Of a stretch of 64,000 nucleotides of DNA, positions 53,209 to 63,052 are shown one piece after another; within the stretch, counting starts at the first letter, position 1, and each line of letters starts with the position of its first letter. Source of the DNA: Alteromonas sp. M12 (GTDB lineage: Bacteria; Pseudomonadota; Gammaproteobacteria; Enterobacterales; Alteromonadaceae); contig NZ_CP144164.1 in assembly GCF_037478005.1 (NCBI RefSeq), forward strand, positions 3,844,001-3,908,000, written 5' to 3'. Below the pieces are notes generated by a model that ran no database searches, was not told the DNA's origin, and worked only from the letters and a program-made list of their open reading frames with translations. The position numbers and the translations under genes were made by a program.

Positions 53209-54603
53209 TTAATCAGCGAACTGCCTTATGATGGCACCTAAGGTTTCTTTAGCATCACCAAATACCATGCGGCAATTTGGTTTAAAGAACAACGGGTTAT
53301 CAACTCCAGCAAAACCAGATGCCATACCTCGTTTCAGTACAAAGACGTTTTTAGCCAAATCAGCGTTAATAACAGGCATACCATAAATAGGGCTGCCCTT
53401 CATTTCGCGAGCCGCGGGGTTAACCACATCATTTGCGCCTATTACCATTGCCACATCAAAATTTTCGATACGTTTGTTGATTTCATCCATTTCGAATAAT
53501 TGCTCATAAGAAACGTCAGCTTCAGCCAAAAGTACGTTCATGTGTCCAGGCATACGGCCGGCAACAGGGTGAATGGCATAAGCCACTTCCGCTCCATTTT
53601 CTTCCAGTAACACCTGTAATTCTTTCATCGCATGTTGAGCCTGAGCCACAGCCATACCGTAACCAGGAATAACAACCACTGACTGCGCTGCTTCTAAAAC
53701 GTAATAAGCGTCATCTGCAGATAAAGGTTTTACTTCGCCTTCAATTACCATAGTTGACTCTACAACCGGCATAAAACCACTGAATAGGACGTTTGATAAT
53801 GAACGGTTCATCGCTTTACACATAATACTGGTCAGAATTATGCCACTGGCCCCAACTAAGGATCCGGCTACAATGAGAATATTATTCTGCAGTGCGAATC
53901 CTGCAGCACAGGCCGCTAAACCCGAATAACTGTTTAACAGCGAGATAACCACCGGCATATCTGCTCCACCAATAGGCAGAACTAGCATAATACCGAACAG
54001 CAGAGCTAAGCCCATCACGCTATACAACACCAAGGTAAAACCAGGTGAAAACTCTGGTTGCGCAATAAATAAATACCCGCTAAATAAAATGGCTGTGACT
54101 AACAGTAAATTGAAAATCACCTGTCCTTTAAAGGTTACCGCTCTGCCTGTGATCCGCTCACTTAGTTTTGCCCAAGCCACCAAACTTCCGGAAAAGGTTA
54201 CTGCACCAATTAATAACGCAAGAAAAGTAACCAACATCACGAAGCCAGAAAGTTGGCCATTTGATTCCACTGTTGACCACGCCACAAACACACTCGCAAG
54301 TCCTCCGATGCCATTTAACAATGAAACCAGTTCTGGCATCGACGTCATCGCGACTAATCTTGCGGCAAAGAAGCCAACAATACTGCCGGCAACAATCGCA
54401 ATAGCGATCCATTCAAAACTGACTATATTCTTGTCAAACAAGGTGACAACAATGGCTAAAAGCATCCCTACCGCTGAGAGTAAGTTACCTTTTCGTGCAG
54501 ATGATGGATGACCTAAAAGTTTTAATCCAAAAATAAATAACGCGGCTGCCAGCACATAAGTAAGATTAATTACCAACGCTGAAGTCGAAGTAGTTTCTAT
54601 CAT
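53209..54603 (-). CDS. pntB: NAD(P) transhydrogenase subunit beta
   Basis: 464 residues. The N-terminal two thirds hold about nine membrane helices of the proton channel domain (LLGHPSSARKGNLLSAVGML, GGLASVFVAW, PIGGADMPVVISLLNSYSG). The C-terminal domain III binds NADP(H): VVIPGYGMAVAQAQHA, VAYAIHPVAGRMPGHMNVLL, then DVVNPAA and the closing KRGMASGFAGVDNPLF. With the alpha subunits it couples hydride transfer from NADH to NADP+ with proton entry and supplies NADPH. Third gene of the pntAA-pntAB-pntB operon, 29 bases after pntAB. Confidence 0.96.
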   Translation of the reverse strand: MIETTSTSALVINLTYVLAAALFIFGLKLLGHPSSARKGNLLSAVGMLLAIVVTLFDKNIVSFEWIAIAIVAGSIVGFFAARLVAMTSMPELVSLLNGIGGLASVFVAWSTVESNGQLSGFVMLVTFLALLIGAVTFSGSLVAWAKLSERITGRAVTFKGQVIFNLLLVTAILFSGYLFIAQPEFSPGFTLVLYSVMGLALLFGIMLVLPIGGADMPVVISLLNSYSGLAACAAGFALQNNILIVAGSLVGASGIILTSIMCKAMNRSLSNVLFSGFMPVVESTMVIEGEVKPLSADDAYYVLEAAQSVVVIPGYGMAVAQAQHAMKELQVLLEENGAEVAYAIHPVAGRMPGHMNVLLAEADVSYEQLFEMDEINKRIENFDVAMVIGANDVVNPAAREMKGSPIYGMPVINADLAKNVFVLKRGMASGFAGVDNPLFFKPNCRMVFGDAKETLGAIIRQFAD

Positions 54604-54632
54604 TTTAAAGTCCTCTTAATCTTCAGTTGGGA

Positions 54633-54914
54633 TCAATTTTTTTTCTTGAACATGGCAAGCATGCGATCGGTAACTAAATAACCACCGACCACGTTAATCG
54701 TGGCTAGAAAAACCGCGAAAGCCCCTAAAAATTCAGCGTACTGACCTAAACTGTCATCTCCAGCCAAGGCCAATGCGCCGACTAAAGTAATCCCTGAAAT
54801 AGCATTAGCACCAGACATCAAAGGTGTATGCAAAGTAGCCGGAACTTTTTGAATTAATTCGAAACCAACAAAAATCGACAACAATAAAATAAATAATAAA
54901 TATATGGCTTCCAC
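54633..54914 (-). CDS. pntAB: NAD(P) transhydrogenase subunit alpha, membrane part
   Basis: 93 residues with three to four membrane helices and the signature LHTPLMSGANAISGI (about residues 29-43), which forms part of the proton channel with PntB. It starts with GTG, sharing one base with the TAG stop of the preceding gene, and its AGGAGAAA ribosome site lies inside that gene. In Escherichia coli this segment is fused to the end of PntA; here the subunit is split, as in many alpha- and gammaproteobacteria. Confidence 0.94.
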   Translation of the reverse strand: MEAIYLLFILLLSIFVGFELIQKVPATLHTPLMSGANAISGITLVGALALAGDDSLGQYAEFLGAFAVFLATINVVGGYLVTDRMLAMFKKKN

Positions 54915-56077
54915 TATGCTTTCTCCTGCTGGTTGCTAGCTTGTTCGTAGAACGATTGAATCATCTTATTTACAACATTCCCATGGTGGGTAATGATGCA
55001 ACCAGACTGGACTTCATCTTCAACATCCAATTCAAATCGGTTGTTTTCTTTTGACCAAAACTCACTGATTAAATTATATAAGTTGCTGGCATACATTTGC
55101 GTGGCATGCTTAGCCACTCCATTAGCCCAATTGCCAGTTCCAACCAAACTTACCCCATGTCTAACAACTACTTCTCCAGCCACTGATCCTGCTACATTGC
55201 CACCGGTTTCCGCAGCCATGTCAACAATGACGCTACCGGGTTTCATCATTGCTATAGTAGCGTCATCGATTAATTGTGGAGGTTTACGACCGAACAATTG
55301 TGCAGTAGTGATAACGATATCTGAATCGGCTATGCATTTAGCTTGTTCACGTTGTTGAATTTGCATCTGTTCAGGGGTTAATGCTTGCGCGTACCCTTGA
55401 CCGGTTTCGCCAGTTTGCCCCAGATCTATATCAAGGAATTTAGCGCCCAACGATTGAACCTGTTCAGCAACAACTGAGCGAGTATCAAATGCGGTCACAC
55501 TAGCGCCTAGACGCTTCGCAGTGGCGATTGCTTGCAAACCCGCCACTCCAGCACCAATCACAAACACTTTGGCTGGCTTCAAGGTACCTGCCGGAGTCAT
55601 CATCATAGGTAATACTGTGTCGAGTGTATTAACTGCCTGCATTATCATGACATACCCAGCTAAACTCGCCTGAGAGCTCAACGCATCCATTTTTTGGCAG
55701 CGACTGATTCTGGGGATCATTTCCATACTGATGCTAGTAATATTGGCTGAACATAACTTATCTACAAAACTCTGTTCATTGAAAGGGTCCAAATAGCTAA
55801 CAATGAGCGCTTCTGGTTTTAACAAACTAATCTCATCTGCTGTAAGTTTATGTAGACTAAGTACAATATCTGCTTTTTTTAACAATTCATCTCGGTCCGT
55901 GATAACTTCTGCACCAGCGTCTTGATAATCACTATCCTGAATGTGAATCGCCTCACCTATACCCGACTGGATACAAACATCAGCACCTAATAGCGTATAA
56001 GCTTTTACGTTGATTGGCATTACTGAGCAACGCTTCTCACCAGGCTTACACTCAGCTGGAAAAGCAATAACAGGCAT
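54914..56077 (-). CDS. pntAA: NAD(P) transhydrogenase subunit alpha, NAD-binding part
   Basis: 387 residues, soluble domain I, related to alanine dehydrogenase. The N-terminus IAFPAECKPGEKRCSVMP is typical. The Rossmann motif AKVFVIGAGVAGLQAIATAKRLGA binds NAD(H) (about residues 168-191). ITTAQLFGRKPPQLI and VDMAAETGGNVAGS complete the pattern. It is the first gene of the operon, with AGGAGAGGG just before its ATG. Confidence 0.95.
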   Translation of the reverse strand: MPVIAFPAECKPGEKRCSVMPINVKAYTLLGADVCIQSGIGEAIHIQDSDYQDAGAEVITDRDELLKKADIVLSLHKLTADEISLLKPEALIVSYLDPFNEQSFVDKLCSANITSISMEMIPRISRCQKMDALSSQASLAGYVMIMQAVNTLDTVLPMMMTPAGTLKPAKVFVIGAGVAGLQAIATAKRLGASVTAFDTRSVVAEQVQSLGAKFLDIDLGQTGETGQGYAQALTPEQMQIQQREQAKCIADSDIVITTAQLFGRKPPQLIDDATIAMMKPGSVIVDMAAETGGNVAGSVAGEVVVRHGVSLVGTGNWANGVAKHATQMYASNLYNLISEFWSKENNRFELDVEDEVQSGCIITHHGNVVNKMIQSFYEQASNQQEKA

Positions 56078-56383
56078 ATACCCTCTCCTAATTTAAATGA
56101 TTTAATGTAGATACTATGCCCGTATATGTTGTGAAATAGTTATTCATATTGTTTATATAGAATATCAAATTGATAAGTTACTCTTAATAAATTCATGAGA
56201 TGAACAACACAATTATTACGACAAATTACATCTAAGGGCAGTGATAGCAAGGGATATAGGGCGACGAGGAATTATATTGGACAGGCTATTTATACATATT
56301 AAGCAGTTAAAATATTCACTAAATAATTCGATTTTGGTTTTCTATTTGAAACACATTTATAAATACATTGGGATAACTTTTTC
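56078..56383. other. Intergenic region upstream of pntAA, 306 bp
   Basis: Very AT-rich; must contain the pnt promoter. I see no clear hairpin, repeat or small ORF. Confidence 0.35.
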
Positions 56384-56980
56384 TTATGATTGAATAACTT
56401 GAATTCCTACGTTGTGGCAACTTGCAATAAAAGCAGGTATTTCAGCATCAGGAAGGGAAACCTGAATTCGCACCATTTCCGCATATTCACATTCATCGAT
56501 TACACCATGATGCTGGTTTGTAAGGTGCCGTATAAATTGTTCATGTTTAAAGTCGCTTAGCAGATGCAAAGGCAATAACACTATTTGCTCTTGAATGGGC
56601 AATGCTTCGATTACTTGTTGGGCAGAATTAGAGTAAGCCCTTACCAACCCGCCAGCACCTAGTTTTATGCCACCAAAGTAACGAGTAACAACCAGCATAA
56701 TATCGCCGATACCTTTATGCTGGAGTACATTCAAAATCGGTTTTCCAGCCGTTCCACTGGGTTCCCCATCATCAGACATAGCAACACTAGCAGGTGAATC
56801 AGGGTTACCTAATAAGTATGCCCAGCAATGATGGCGGGCATCGGGATATTGCAATTTTATTAACGCAAGTTGCTCCATAGCCTGCTCTCGACTGTTTGCG
56901 AAACTAGCACAGGCGATAAACTTGCTCTTTTTGACCTCATAGGTCTGTTCGGTGATTTTTGCTGGAATAGGATAGGACAT
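56384..56980 (-). CDS. yigZ: YigZ family (IMPACT-like) protein
   Basis: I start at the ATG at 56980 (198 residues), matching the usual family length and N-terminus (ITEQTYEVKKSKFIA); upstream in-frame ATGs add a membrane-like stretch that homologues lack. The N-terminal UPF0029/IMPACT domain has ARHHCWAYLLG, DDGEPSGTAGKPIL and VVTRYFGGIKLGAGGLVRAY. A ferredoxin-like C-terminal domain follows. Members may bind nucleic acid or the ribosome; the function is not settled. It is divergent from prpE. Confidence 0.9.
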   Translation of the reverse strand: MSYPIPAKITEQTYEVKKSKFIACASFANSREQAMEQLALIKLQYPDARHHCWAYLLGNPDSPASVAMSDDGEPSGTAGKPILNVLQHKGIGDIMLVVTRYFGGIKLGAGGLVRAYSNSAQQVIEALPIQEQIVLLPLHLLSDFKHEQFIRHLTNQHHGVIDECEYAEMVRIQVSLPDAEIPAFIASCHNVGIQVIQS

Positions 56981-57468
56981 AAGCAATGCATTATACCTAA
57001 TTCCTATGGAAAATATTGTATAAAAGACTGGGTTATTGTGTGTCCCTTGCTCACCAAAGCACAACCCGTAATAGAAACCGTAAACTTTCAACACAAACTT
57101 CAAAAAATTAGACGTTACACGACTACTTGTGACTACAAAACCTATAAGCGCCAGCATAAAATCATCTTAGCTATTTATTTTTCAGTCGCGAAAATGACTT
57201 GAGTCTAATCATAGGAACGCGCCACAGCAAAAGCTTAAAGCCAACAATCTAAGGGCGGGCGTACTTTCAGCTCGAATCCCCCTCGGTTAGCCTAATAATC
57301 AAAACGTCGCAGTAAAATTACGACTTATATACGCCCAAGGTCTTATCTACTTTATTTCCCTGCCCTTGTATGATCTAACAACTGAAAACTTTCAAGATGA
57401 CTTACAAATCAAATTTCAAGAGAAGTAGAAAAGAAGATACGAGTTAACTTACAAATGCGAGAAACAAA
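56981..57468. other. Divergent region between yigZ and prpE, 488 bp
   Basis: Holds both promoters. Close to prpE, the 10-base word ACTTACAAAT occurs twice (57400-57409 and 57447-57456), 47 bases apart, and may be a regulator site. A plus-strand open frame (56870-57202) has no coding character or homologous look. Confidence 0.35.
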
Positions 57469-59373
57469 ATGTCTTATAAAAGTGAATACGACCTATCTAT
57501 TACTCAACCAGAAAAATTCTGGATGGAAAAAGCATCGAAGTTACCTTGGTACAACCAGCCCCAAAACATATTGAGTAAGGATAACAACGGGGTTCATCGC
57601 TGGTTTGAAGATGGCGTAATGAATACCTGTTATATGGCAGTGGATTACCACGTAGAGCAAGGGCTAGGCGAGCAAATTGCGATCTTCTACGATTCCCCCG
57701 TCACAAATTCAAAAAGCAGTTACACCTATCGTCAACTTAGAGACGAAGTTGCGCTATTTGCAGGGGTTTTAGCCGAACAAGGCGTAGGAAAAGGCGATCG
57801 TGTGGTTATATATATGCCAATGGTTGCTGAGGCCGTTATTGCAATGTTAGCAGTGGCTCGCTTAGGAGCAATTCATTCAGTCGTGTTTGGTGGTTTTGCC
57901 CCTCACGAGTTAGCAATGCGGATTGACGATGCTGAGCCTAAAGTGTTGGTAACGGCTTCGTGCGGAATCGAAGTATCAAAAATTATCGAATATAAACCTT
58001 ATGTTGACGAAGCTATTCGACAAGCGAAACATAAAGTTGAGCACTGTATCGTGCTACAACGAGAACAGTCAAAAGCAGAACTGATAGCGGGTCGTGACCT
58101 AGATTGGCACACTGCCATCTCAGCAGCGACACCAGCCTCATGTGTGCCGGTGAAAGGCACAGATCCATTGTATATTCTGTACACTTCCGGTACCACCGGC
58201 AAACCCAAAGGCGTAGTTCGAGATAATGGCGGACATGCTGTGGCTTTGCATTACTCAATGGATGCGGTTTATAACATGAAGCAAGGCGAGGTTTTTTGGG
58301 CTGCATCTGATGTAGGTTGGGTAGTAGGTCATTCGTATATTGTCTATGGACCGCTTTTAAAAGGTTGCACGACTATTGTCTACGAAGGCAAACCAATCAG
58401 AACACCAGATGCCAGCGCTTTTTGGCGCGTCGCACAAGAATATAATGTGAAAACCTTATTTGCCGCACCAACGGCGTTTCGAGCTATTCGTAAAGAAGAT
58501 CCAGAAGCAACATTATTAGCCGATTTTCCGTTGCAAAATCTTCAAACTATTTTTATGGCCGGAGAAAGACTCGATCCCCCGACTTATCAATGGACTTGCG
58601 AAAAAACCGGTAAGCCAGTTATTGACCATTGGTGGCAAACAGAAACGGGCTGGGCGATTTGTGCAAACATGCTGGGAATTGAAAGCAAGCCAGCAAAACC
58701 CGGCTCTGCAACCTTACCAGTACCAGGTTTCGACGTGCAGATTTTAGATGATGAGGGCAATCAAATGCCTCCTTGCAAACAAGGTTCAATCGCTATTAAA
58801 TTGCCAATGCCACCAGGTTGTTTACCAACGATATGGGGCAATCAGGATCGCTTCGTCGCCGGTTACCTTACGCAAAATCCAGGATATTATTGCTCTGGTG
58901 ATGGTGGATACAAAGATGAAGATGGGTACGTTTTCATCATGGGTCGAACAGATGATGTCATCAATGTTGCTGGTCACCGACTTTCTACCGGAGAAATGGA
59001 GGAAATTTTAGCCGCCCACCCGGCAGTTGCCGAGTGCAGTGTGATTGGTGTTCACGATAGTTTAAAAGGTCAAGTGCCTATCGGTATGGTGCTTCTCAAA
59101 GACGGTGTCGATATCGATGAAGCTAAGCTGCAAGCAGAGTTGATTGCAAATGTTAGACATGAGATAGGGCCTATAGCCTGTTTCAGCCGTGCTATTGTTG
59201 TACAACGCTTACCTAAAACACGTTCAGGTAAAATTCTGCGTAAATTATTACGCCAGATATCTGCAGGGGAATCTTATAACATCCCTTCTACTATTGATGA
59301 TCCAGAAAGTGTCACAGAAATCGCTTCGATTATGGACAAACAAGGCTTAATTACTATTGAACAGGCGTCTTAG
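57469..59373 (+). CDS. prpE: Propionyl-CoA synthetase
   Basis: 634 residues. Adenylate-forming motifs: ILYTSGTTGKPKGVVRDNGG, the A5 DHWWQTETGW and the A10 lysine K588 in PKTRSGKILRK. The stretch WAASDVGWVVGHSYIVYGPL and the C-terminus fit PrpE rather than acetyl-CoA synthetase. It converts propionate, ATP and CoA to propionyl-CoA, feeding the methylcitrate cycle; no other prp gene is adjacent. K588 corresponds to the lysine whose acetylation by Pat silences PrpE in Salmonella, and a Pat-type gene lies 3.7 kb downstream. It ends in an intrinsic terminator. Confidence 0.93.
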   Translation: MSYKSEYDLSITQPEKFWMEKASKLPWYNQPQNILSKDNNGVHRWFEDGVMNTCYMAVDYHVEQGLGEQIAIFYDSPVTNSKSSYTYRQLRDEVALFAGVLAEQGVGKGDRVVIYMPMVAEAVIAMLAVARLGAIHSVVFGGFAPHELAMRIDDAEPKVLVTASCGIEVSKIIEYKPYVDEAIRQAKHKVEHCIVLQREQSKAELIAGRDLDWHTAISAATPASCVPVKGTDPLYILYTSGTTGKPKGVVRDNGGHAVALHYSMDAVYNMKQGEVFWAASDVGWVVGHSYIVYGPLLKGCTTIVYEGKPIRTPDASAFWRVAQEYNVKTLFAAPTAFRAIRKEDPEATLLADFPLQNLQTIFMAGERLDPPTYQWTCEKTGKPVIDHWWQTETGWAICANMLGIESKPAKPGSATLPVPGFDVQILDDEGNQMPPCKQGSIAIKLPMPPGCLPTIWGNQDRFVAGYLTQNPGYYCSGDGGYKDEDGYVFIMGRTDDVINVAGHRLSTGEMEEILAAHPAVAECSVIGVHDSLKGQVPIGMVLLKDGVDIDEAKLQAELIANVRHEIGPIACFSRAIVVQRLPKTRSGKILRKLLRQISAGESYNIPSTIDDPESVTEIASIMDKQGLITIEQAS

Positions 59374-59466
59374 TACAAAAAAATCTCAAACTTCACTGCG
59401 GACAAACCACAAAATGTGAAAATCCGCAGTACGTTATATTTTTGGTGTAATTCCCAACGCACCCTT

Positions 59467-59490
59467 GCTCACTTACTAGTGGGCTTTTTT
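59467..59490 (+). terminator. Intrinsic terminator after prpE
   Basis: GCTCAC and GTGGGC pair (one G-T) around TTACTA, followed by six T, about 95 bases after the prpE stop. Confidence 0.75.
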
Positions 59491-59596
59491 ATGTCCAAAA
59501 TAACGTTGAGGAAACAGACACAATCAATACACCTATGCTGATTAGCCAACTCTAGTCAAAGGTCATTTTAAAGTAGAAAATCCGGAATATTGTGTG

Positions 59597-61528
59597 TCAC
59601 ACTGCTTGAGCGGTGAAATTTTTAAAAATATCGAACTGATTTACCGGAACTGGCTTTTGGAAAAAGTACCCCTGACCATACTGGCATTTCAAGTTACGCA
59701 AAAATTGATAGCATTGATATGTTTCTATACCTTCAGCAATAATTTCCATATTCAATTCGTGACCCATAGCGATGATTGTTGATGCAATAGTGTTATTTGC
59801 AGGCATAAAACTTTTATCTATTTTTAATACATCAAACGGCAAGTTTTTTAAATAACTTAAACATGAGTAACCTGTGCCAAAGTCGTCCAGTAACAATTTG
59901 GCTCCTAATTCAGATAATTCATATAACGTCTGAACACTAACTTTATCTTCTGTGATTGCACTGTTTTCAGTGATTTCAATATGGATAGAATCGGCAGCTA
60001 AATTTAGCCGACTTAACGTATCAGACAGGCGCTGACTAAAACGTTTATCTTTCAATTGAAGAGTCGAAACGTTAATTGCCATGGCATGCTCAGTAGCGCC
60101 TGCGTCTTGCCAAATTTTACATTGCTGACAAGCCTGTTCCATCACCCAACTTCCGATATCAATAATTAGCCCCGCATTTTCAGCAATTGGAATAAATTCG
60201 TCTGGTCCAACAGCTCCATTTTCTGCATTAGTCCAACGCAACAGCGTCTCACTTCCTACAGTACGATTATCAGCAAGAGCCACTATAGGTTGATAAACAA
60301 GGCTTAGTTCCTCATTGTTAATAGCTTGATGAAGTTGCGCCGCCAAGGTTAATCTGCGATTTAATTTACTTCCAGATTGCATATCGTAAGATTGAAATTG
60401 GTTCTTTCCTGCATTTTTCGCCTGATACATGGCGGCATCAGCATGCTTTAAAAGTGAGTTGGTATCTTCACCATTTTGAGGGTAACAGGCAATCCCAATA
60501 CTGGCGGTAATAAAAGATTCCATGTTGGCTAATTTGATTGGTTGGCGAACGGCTTCTATGATTCTGTGGGCTATATTATCAATTGTCTCAACTAATTCGA
60601 AGCAATCCGTTACGGCAACAAATTCATCACCACCAAAACGCAACACTGAATCACATTCGCGAACGGTATGCGCTATGCGTTCGGCCATTTCAACTAGCAA
60701 TTTGTCGCCCACTGAGTGCCCAAGGGTATCATTAATATCTTTAAAACGATCCAAATCGATAAACATCACAGCGAATTGAGCTTTATTTCTATGTGCTTTA
60801 GCAACGGCGGCGTTAATCGTGTGTTCTAATAAGTTTCTATTGGGCAAACCAGTTAAAGAGTCGTTATAGGCTAGCTGTTTTATGCGTTCTTCGCTTTTTG
60901 CAAGGGCCTTCATTGCCTCTTCTCTTTTATTCAGAACAGCAGTTACAGCCTTTGAAATGATATGTGTAAAAAACAACACTATCATCGATGTGAACACAAT
61001 TAATAAAATGGTAATTTGGGAGATGAAATCAACCGTTTTTTCAACAGGCTGTTCGAATAGAATTGAATTATTACGAAATTCATTGAGGGCGAAAACTAAC
61101 TGATCTTGCACGTTTTGTGACGTAATCTCACCGTTTTCATATTGGCTTATTACCTGCAAGGTTTGGTTGGCAATCTCCAAATCCTTCTCACACAATGTAA
61201 TGACTTCATCGGTGCCAATTAGGCCCATAAAAAATCGTTCGGAAGCTCCAACCATTTCAAGGCATTCAAAAGGTTGTTGACGAATACGCACAATCACAGA
61301 GCGAATCTCAGTCATATCAGCCGTGCTACCTGCAGACGCTAAGCGTTTTGGAACTGAAATTAACCCATTCAATTCAAGTGTGTGTTTAAAATGACGAATG
61401 TTCAGTTGATGGAAGTGGCTACTTTTGTCGAGCTTAAAGAAACTCCAAATCATAACAACTGAAAATAGAAAGATTATTACTGTGAGGAAGGCTAATGCTT
61501 TTTTAACCCTACTATTTTCTAAAACCAT
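59597..61528 (-). CDS. Membrane-bound GGDEF-EAL protein (c-di-GMP turnover)
   Basis: 643 residues. Two membrane helices (about 10-30 and 170-192) enclose a periplasmic sensor of about 140 residues. The GGDEF domain (about 225-375) has DSLTGLPNRNLLE and an intact RFGGDEF. The EAL domain (about 390-635) starts GSETLLRW, with Glu kept and Thr for Ala, and has ITENSAI, DDFGTGYSCLSYLKNLPFD, KIDKSF and the AEGIET block. The residues for phosphodiesterase action look complete, so it may both make and break c-di-GMP. The sensor region has a DAHP-like helix pattern and two cysteines (in FECLEMVG and LCEKDL). It is transcribed alone. Confidence 0.92.
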   Translation of the reverse strand: MVLENSRVKKALAFLTVIIFLFSVVMIWSFFKLDKSSHFHQLNIRHFKHTLELNGLISVPKRLASAGSTADMTEIRSVIVRIRQQPFECLEMVGASERFFMGLIGTDEVITLCEKDLEIANQTLQVISQYENGEITSQNVQDQLVFALNEFRNNSILFEQPVEKTVDFISQITILLIVFTSMIVLFFTHIISKAVTAVLNKREEAMKALAKSEERIKQLAYNDSLTGLPNRNLLEHTINAAVAKAHRNKAQFAVMFIDLDRFKDINDTLGHSVGDKLLVEMAERIAHTVRECDSVLRFGGDEFVAVTDCFELVETIDNIAHRIIEAVRQPIKLANMESFITASIGIACYPQNGEDTNSLLKHADAAMYQAKNAGKNQFQSYDMQSGSKLNRRLTLAAQLHQAINNEELSLVYQPIVALADNRTVGSETLLRWTNAENGAVGPDEFIPIAENAGLIIDIGSWVMEQACQQCKIWQDAGATEHAMAINVSTLQLKDKRFSQRLSDTLSRLNLAADSIHIEITENSAITEDKVSVQTLYELSELGAKLLLDDFGTGYSCLSYLKNLPFDVLKIDKSFMPANNTIASTIIAMGHELNMEIIAEGIETYQCYQFLRNLKCQYGQGYFFQKPVPVNQFDIFKNFTAQAV

Positions 61529-61983
61529 TTTTTATTGTGCTCTGTAATCTACATCCATAACTGGAGCCACTTGGAATCTGTTCGTATTTCGAAAGTTCCA
61601 ATCGTTACCTCAACTTATTTATAGCACATTTCAGTAAAATATGAGGTTAATTATTGATTCAAAAACCAACAACACCTAAAACTATTCTTACAAAATCGGA
61701 ATAATGCTAGCAACAGAAATTATGCGGATTGAAACTTGTTGGAGTTTATTGATGCTTATAACTATTTTCAGCAAAGTTTTTAAGATGCTTTGGGCCTTTT
61801 TGTCGAGTTAGTCACTTCATATATTTGGGTGTTTAATTAAGTTTAGCGGAGTAAAAGCAGGTGGGAGCGATAATGTCATCAAATCCACAAAAGTGAGATG
61901 ACATTATCAACAAAGATTGCTTTTTTACAATCATAGCCTCGATTTGACTAGTAACTCAAATGAAATTCTTAATTTATACTATT
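61529..61983. other. Intergenic region with a 12-bp inverted repeat, 455 bp
   Basis: Spacer between two minus-strand genes. It holds the promoter of the GGDEF-EAL gene and a long perfect hairpin at 61869-61908. The rest is AT-rich without coding character. Confidence 0.4.
61869..61908. terminator. Perfect 12-bp inverted repeat downstream of the Sel1 gene
   Basis: GATAATGTCATC and GATGACATTATC flank a 16-base loop, 76 bases beyond the Sel1 stop on the minus strand. No T-run follows on that strand. It could be a 3'-end stabiliser, a Rho-assisted terminator or a protein site. Confidence 0.45.
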
Positions 61984-62853
61984 TTATTCAATTCTGAATT
62001 TGCTGGATATAATCATTCCTACGGCTCTTTGGACTTCAGTATGCATTCGTTGTGCATCTTCTCCACCAAGGGTGCCGCAAGACATCATTTTTTCACAAGT
62101 TTGTCCAGATATACGGCTTCCGGTCCCGACTTTGGGTGCTGGAGTGTTACGCAGAATTTGCAGTTGATCGATAAAGAATTCCTGTAAGTCTTGAGGGTTA
62201 ACAACAATACGCTCTATGCTATTGTCGTTACCTGGAGGAAGCGGTTGATTTAATTCGATGAGACGTTCTCTAGCGGCTTCTATTTTATAAGCGGCCTTAT
62301 TGTAAAGAGCAATAGATTTATCTTGTTGATCTGCACCAAATAGTTGGCTGTCATACATCTTGCCCAATAAATAACTCGCTTTAGACATATTATGTTCAGA
62401 TGCTAATTCTAGCCATTCTCTTGCTTCATCGTAATCTTTTTCCTCTATCTCACCTTCTAGATAAACGACACCGAGGACATAAGCTGCGTCATACACTTTA
62501 TTTTTAGCGGCCTTTTTCAGGTAACTTATTCCCTTGCTAGGGTCGTCGTCCGTAGCACCTGAGATATACATCAATCCCGCTTTATACTGTGCGGTAGCCT
62601 GATTCCATTTAGCTGCCTTCTTGTACATCCGAAGCGCTCGCGAATTATCCTTATCCGTACCGTATCCGGTGACATAAAAATTACCTAATGTCTCCATTGC
62701 GCTAGGGTGACCTTTTTTTGAATACTTTTTAAATTCCTTGAAGGTTTTCACACAGTGATCTTCGCTACATTCACTAAAATCAAAGGCAATAGACAGTGGT
62801 GTGACGGTTACAGTTACCACAATCAATAAAATTTTTCTGAGCTGAACAAACAT
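61984..62853 (-). CDS. Sel1-repeat (TPR-like) exported protein
   Basis: I start at the ATG at 62853 (289 residues), because GGAGAG lies nine bases upstream; an ATG seven codons earlier lacks a ribosome site. A signal peptide (MFVQLRKILLIVVTVTVTPL) targets it to the periplasm. About four Sel1 repeats follow (residues about 45-190), recognisable as A-x-x-x-LGxxYxxGxG, then A-x-x-x-Y-x-x-AA. The C-terminal 90 residues are not repetitive and have two cysteines. Sel1 proteins are scaffolds for protein complexes; the partner is unknown. Confidence 0.85.
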   Translation of the reverse strand: MFVQLRKILLIVVTVTVTPLSIAFDFSECSEDHCVKTFKEFKKYSKKGHPSAMETLGNFYVTGYGTDKDNSRALRMYKKAAKWNQATAQYKAGLMYISGATDDDPSKGISYLKKAAKNKVYDAAYVLGVVYLEGEIEEKDYDEAREWLELASEHNMSKASYLLGKMYDSQLFGADQQDKSIALYNKAAYKIEAARERLIELNQPLPPGNDNSIERIVVNPQDLQEFFIDQLQILRNTPAPKVGTGSRISGQTCEKMMSCGTLGGEDAQRMHTEVQRAVGMIISSKFRIE

Positions 62854-63052
62854 AGTTGAAACTCTCCGTGTCATAGGTTGGTTAATATTTAAAACAATAA
62901 ATTATGCAACGAGTTTTTGTTAAAAAATAAATAACTTATTGATTACGTTGCTTTTACACAATATCCACTATGGACTGTTACAAAATAATTGTCACCTTTT
63001 AATTTGTTTTCAGCTTATTGCAGATAAAACAATAAACTCGCGCATTGTGAGT

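Noticed and set aside
61960..62187. Plus-strand 75-codon ORF over the 3' end of the Sel1 gene
   Set aside because: It lies antisense to a well-supported gene and has no domain or convincing ribosome site.
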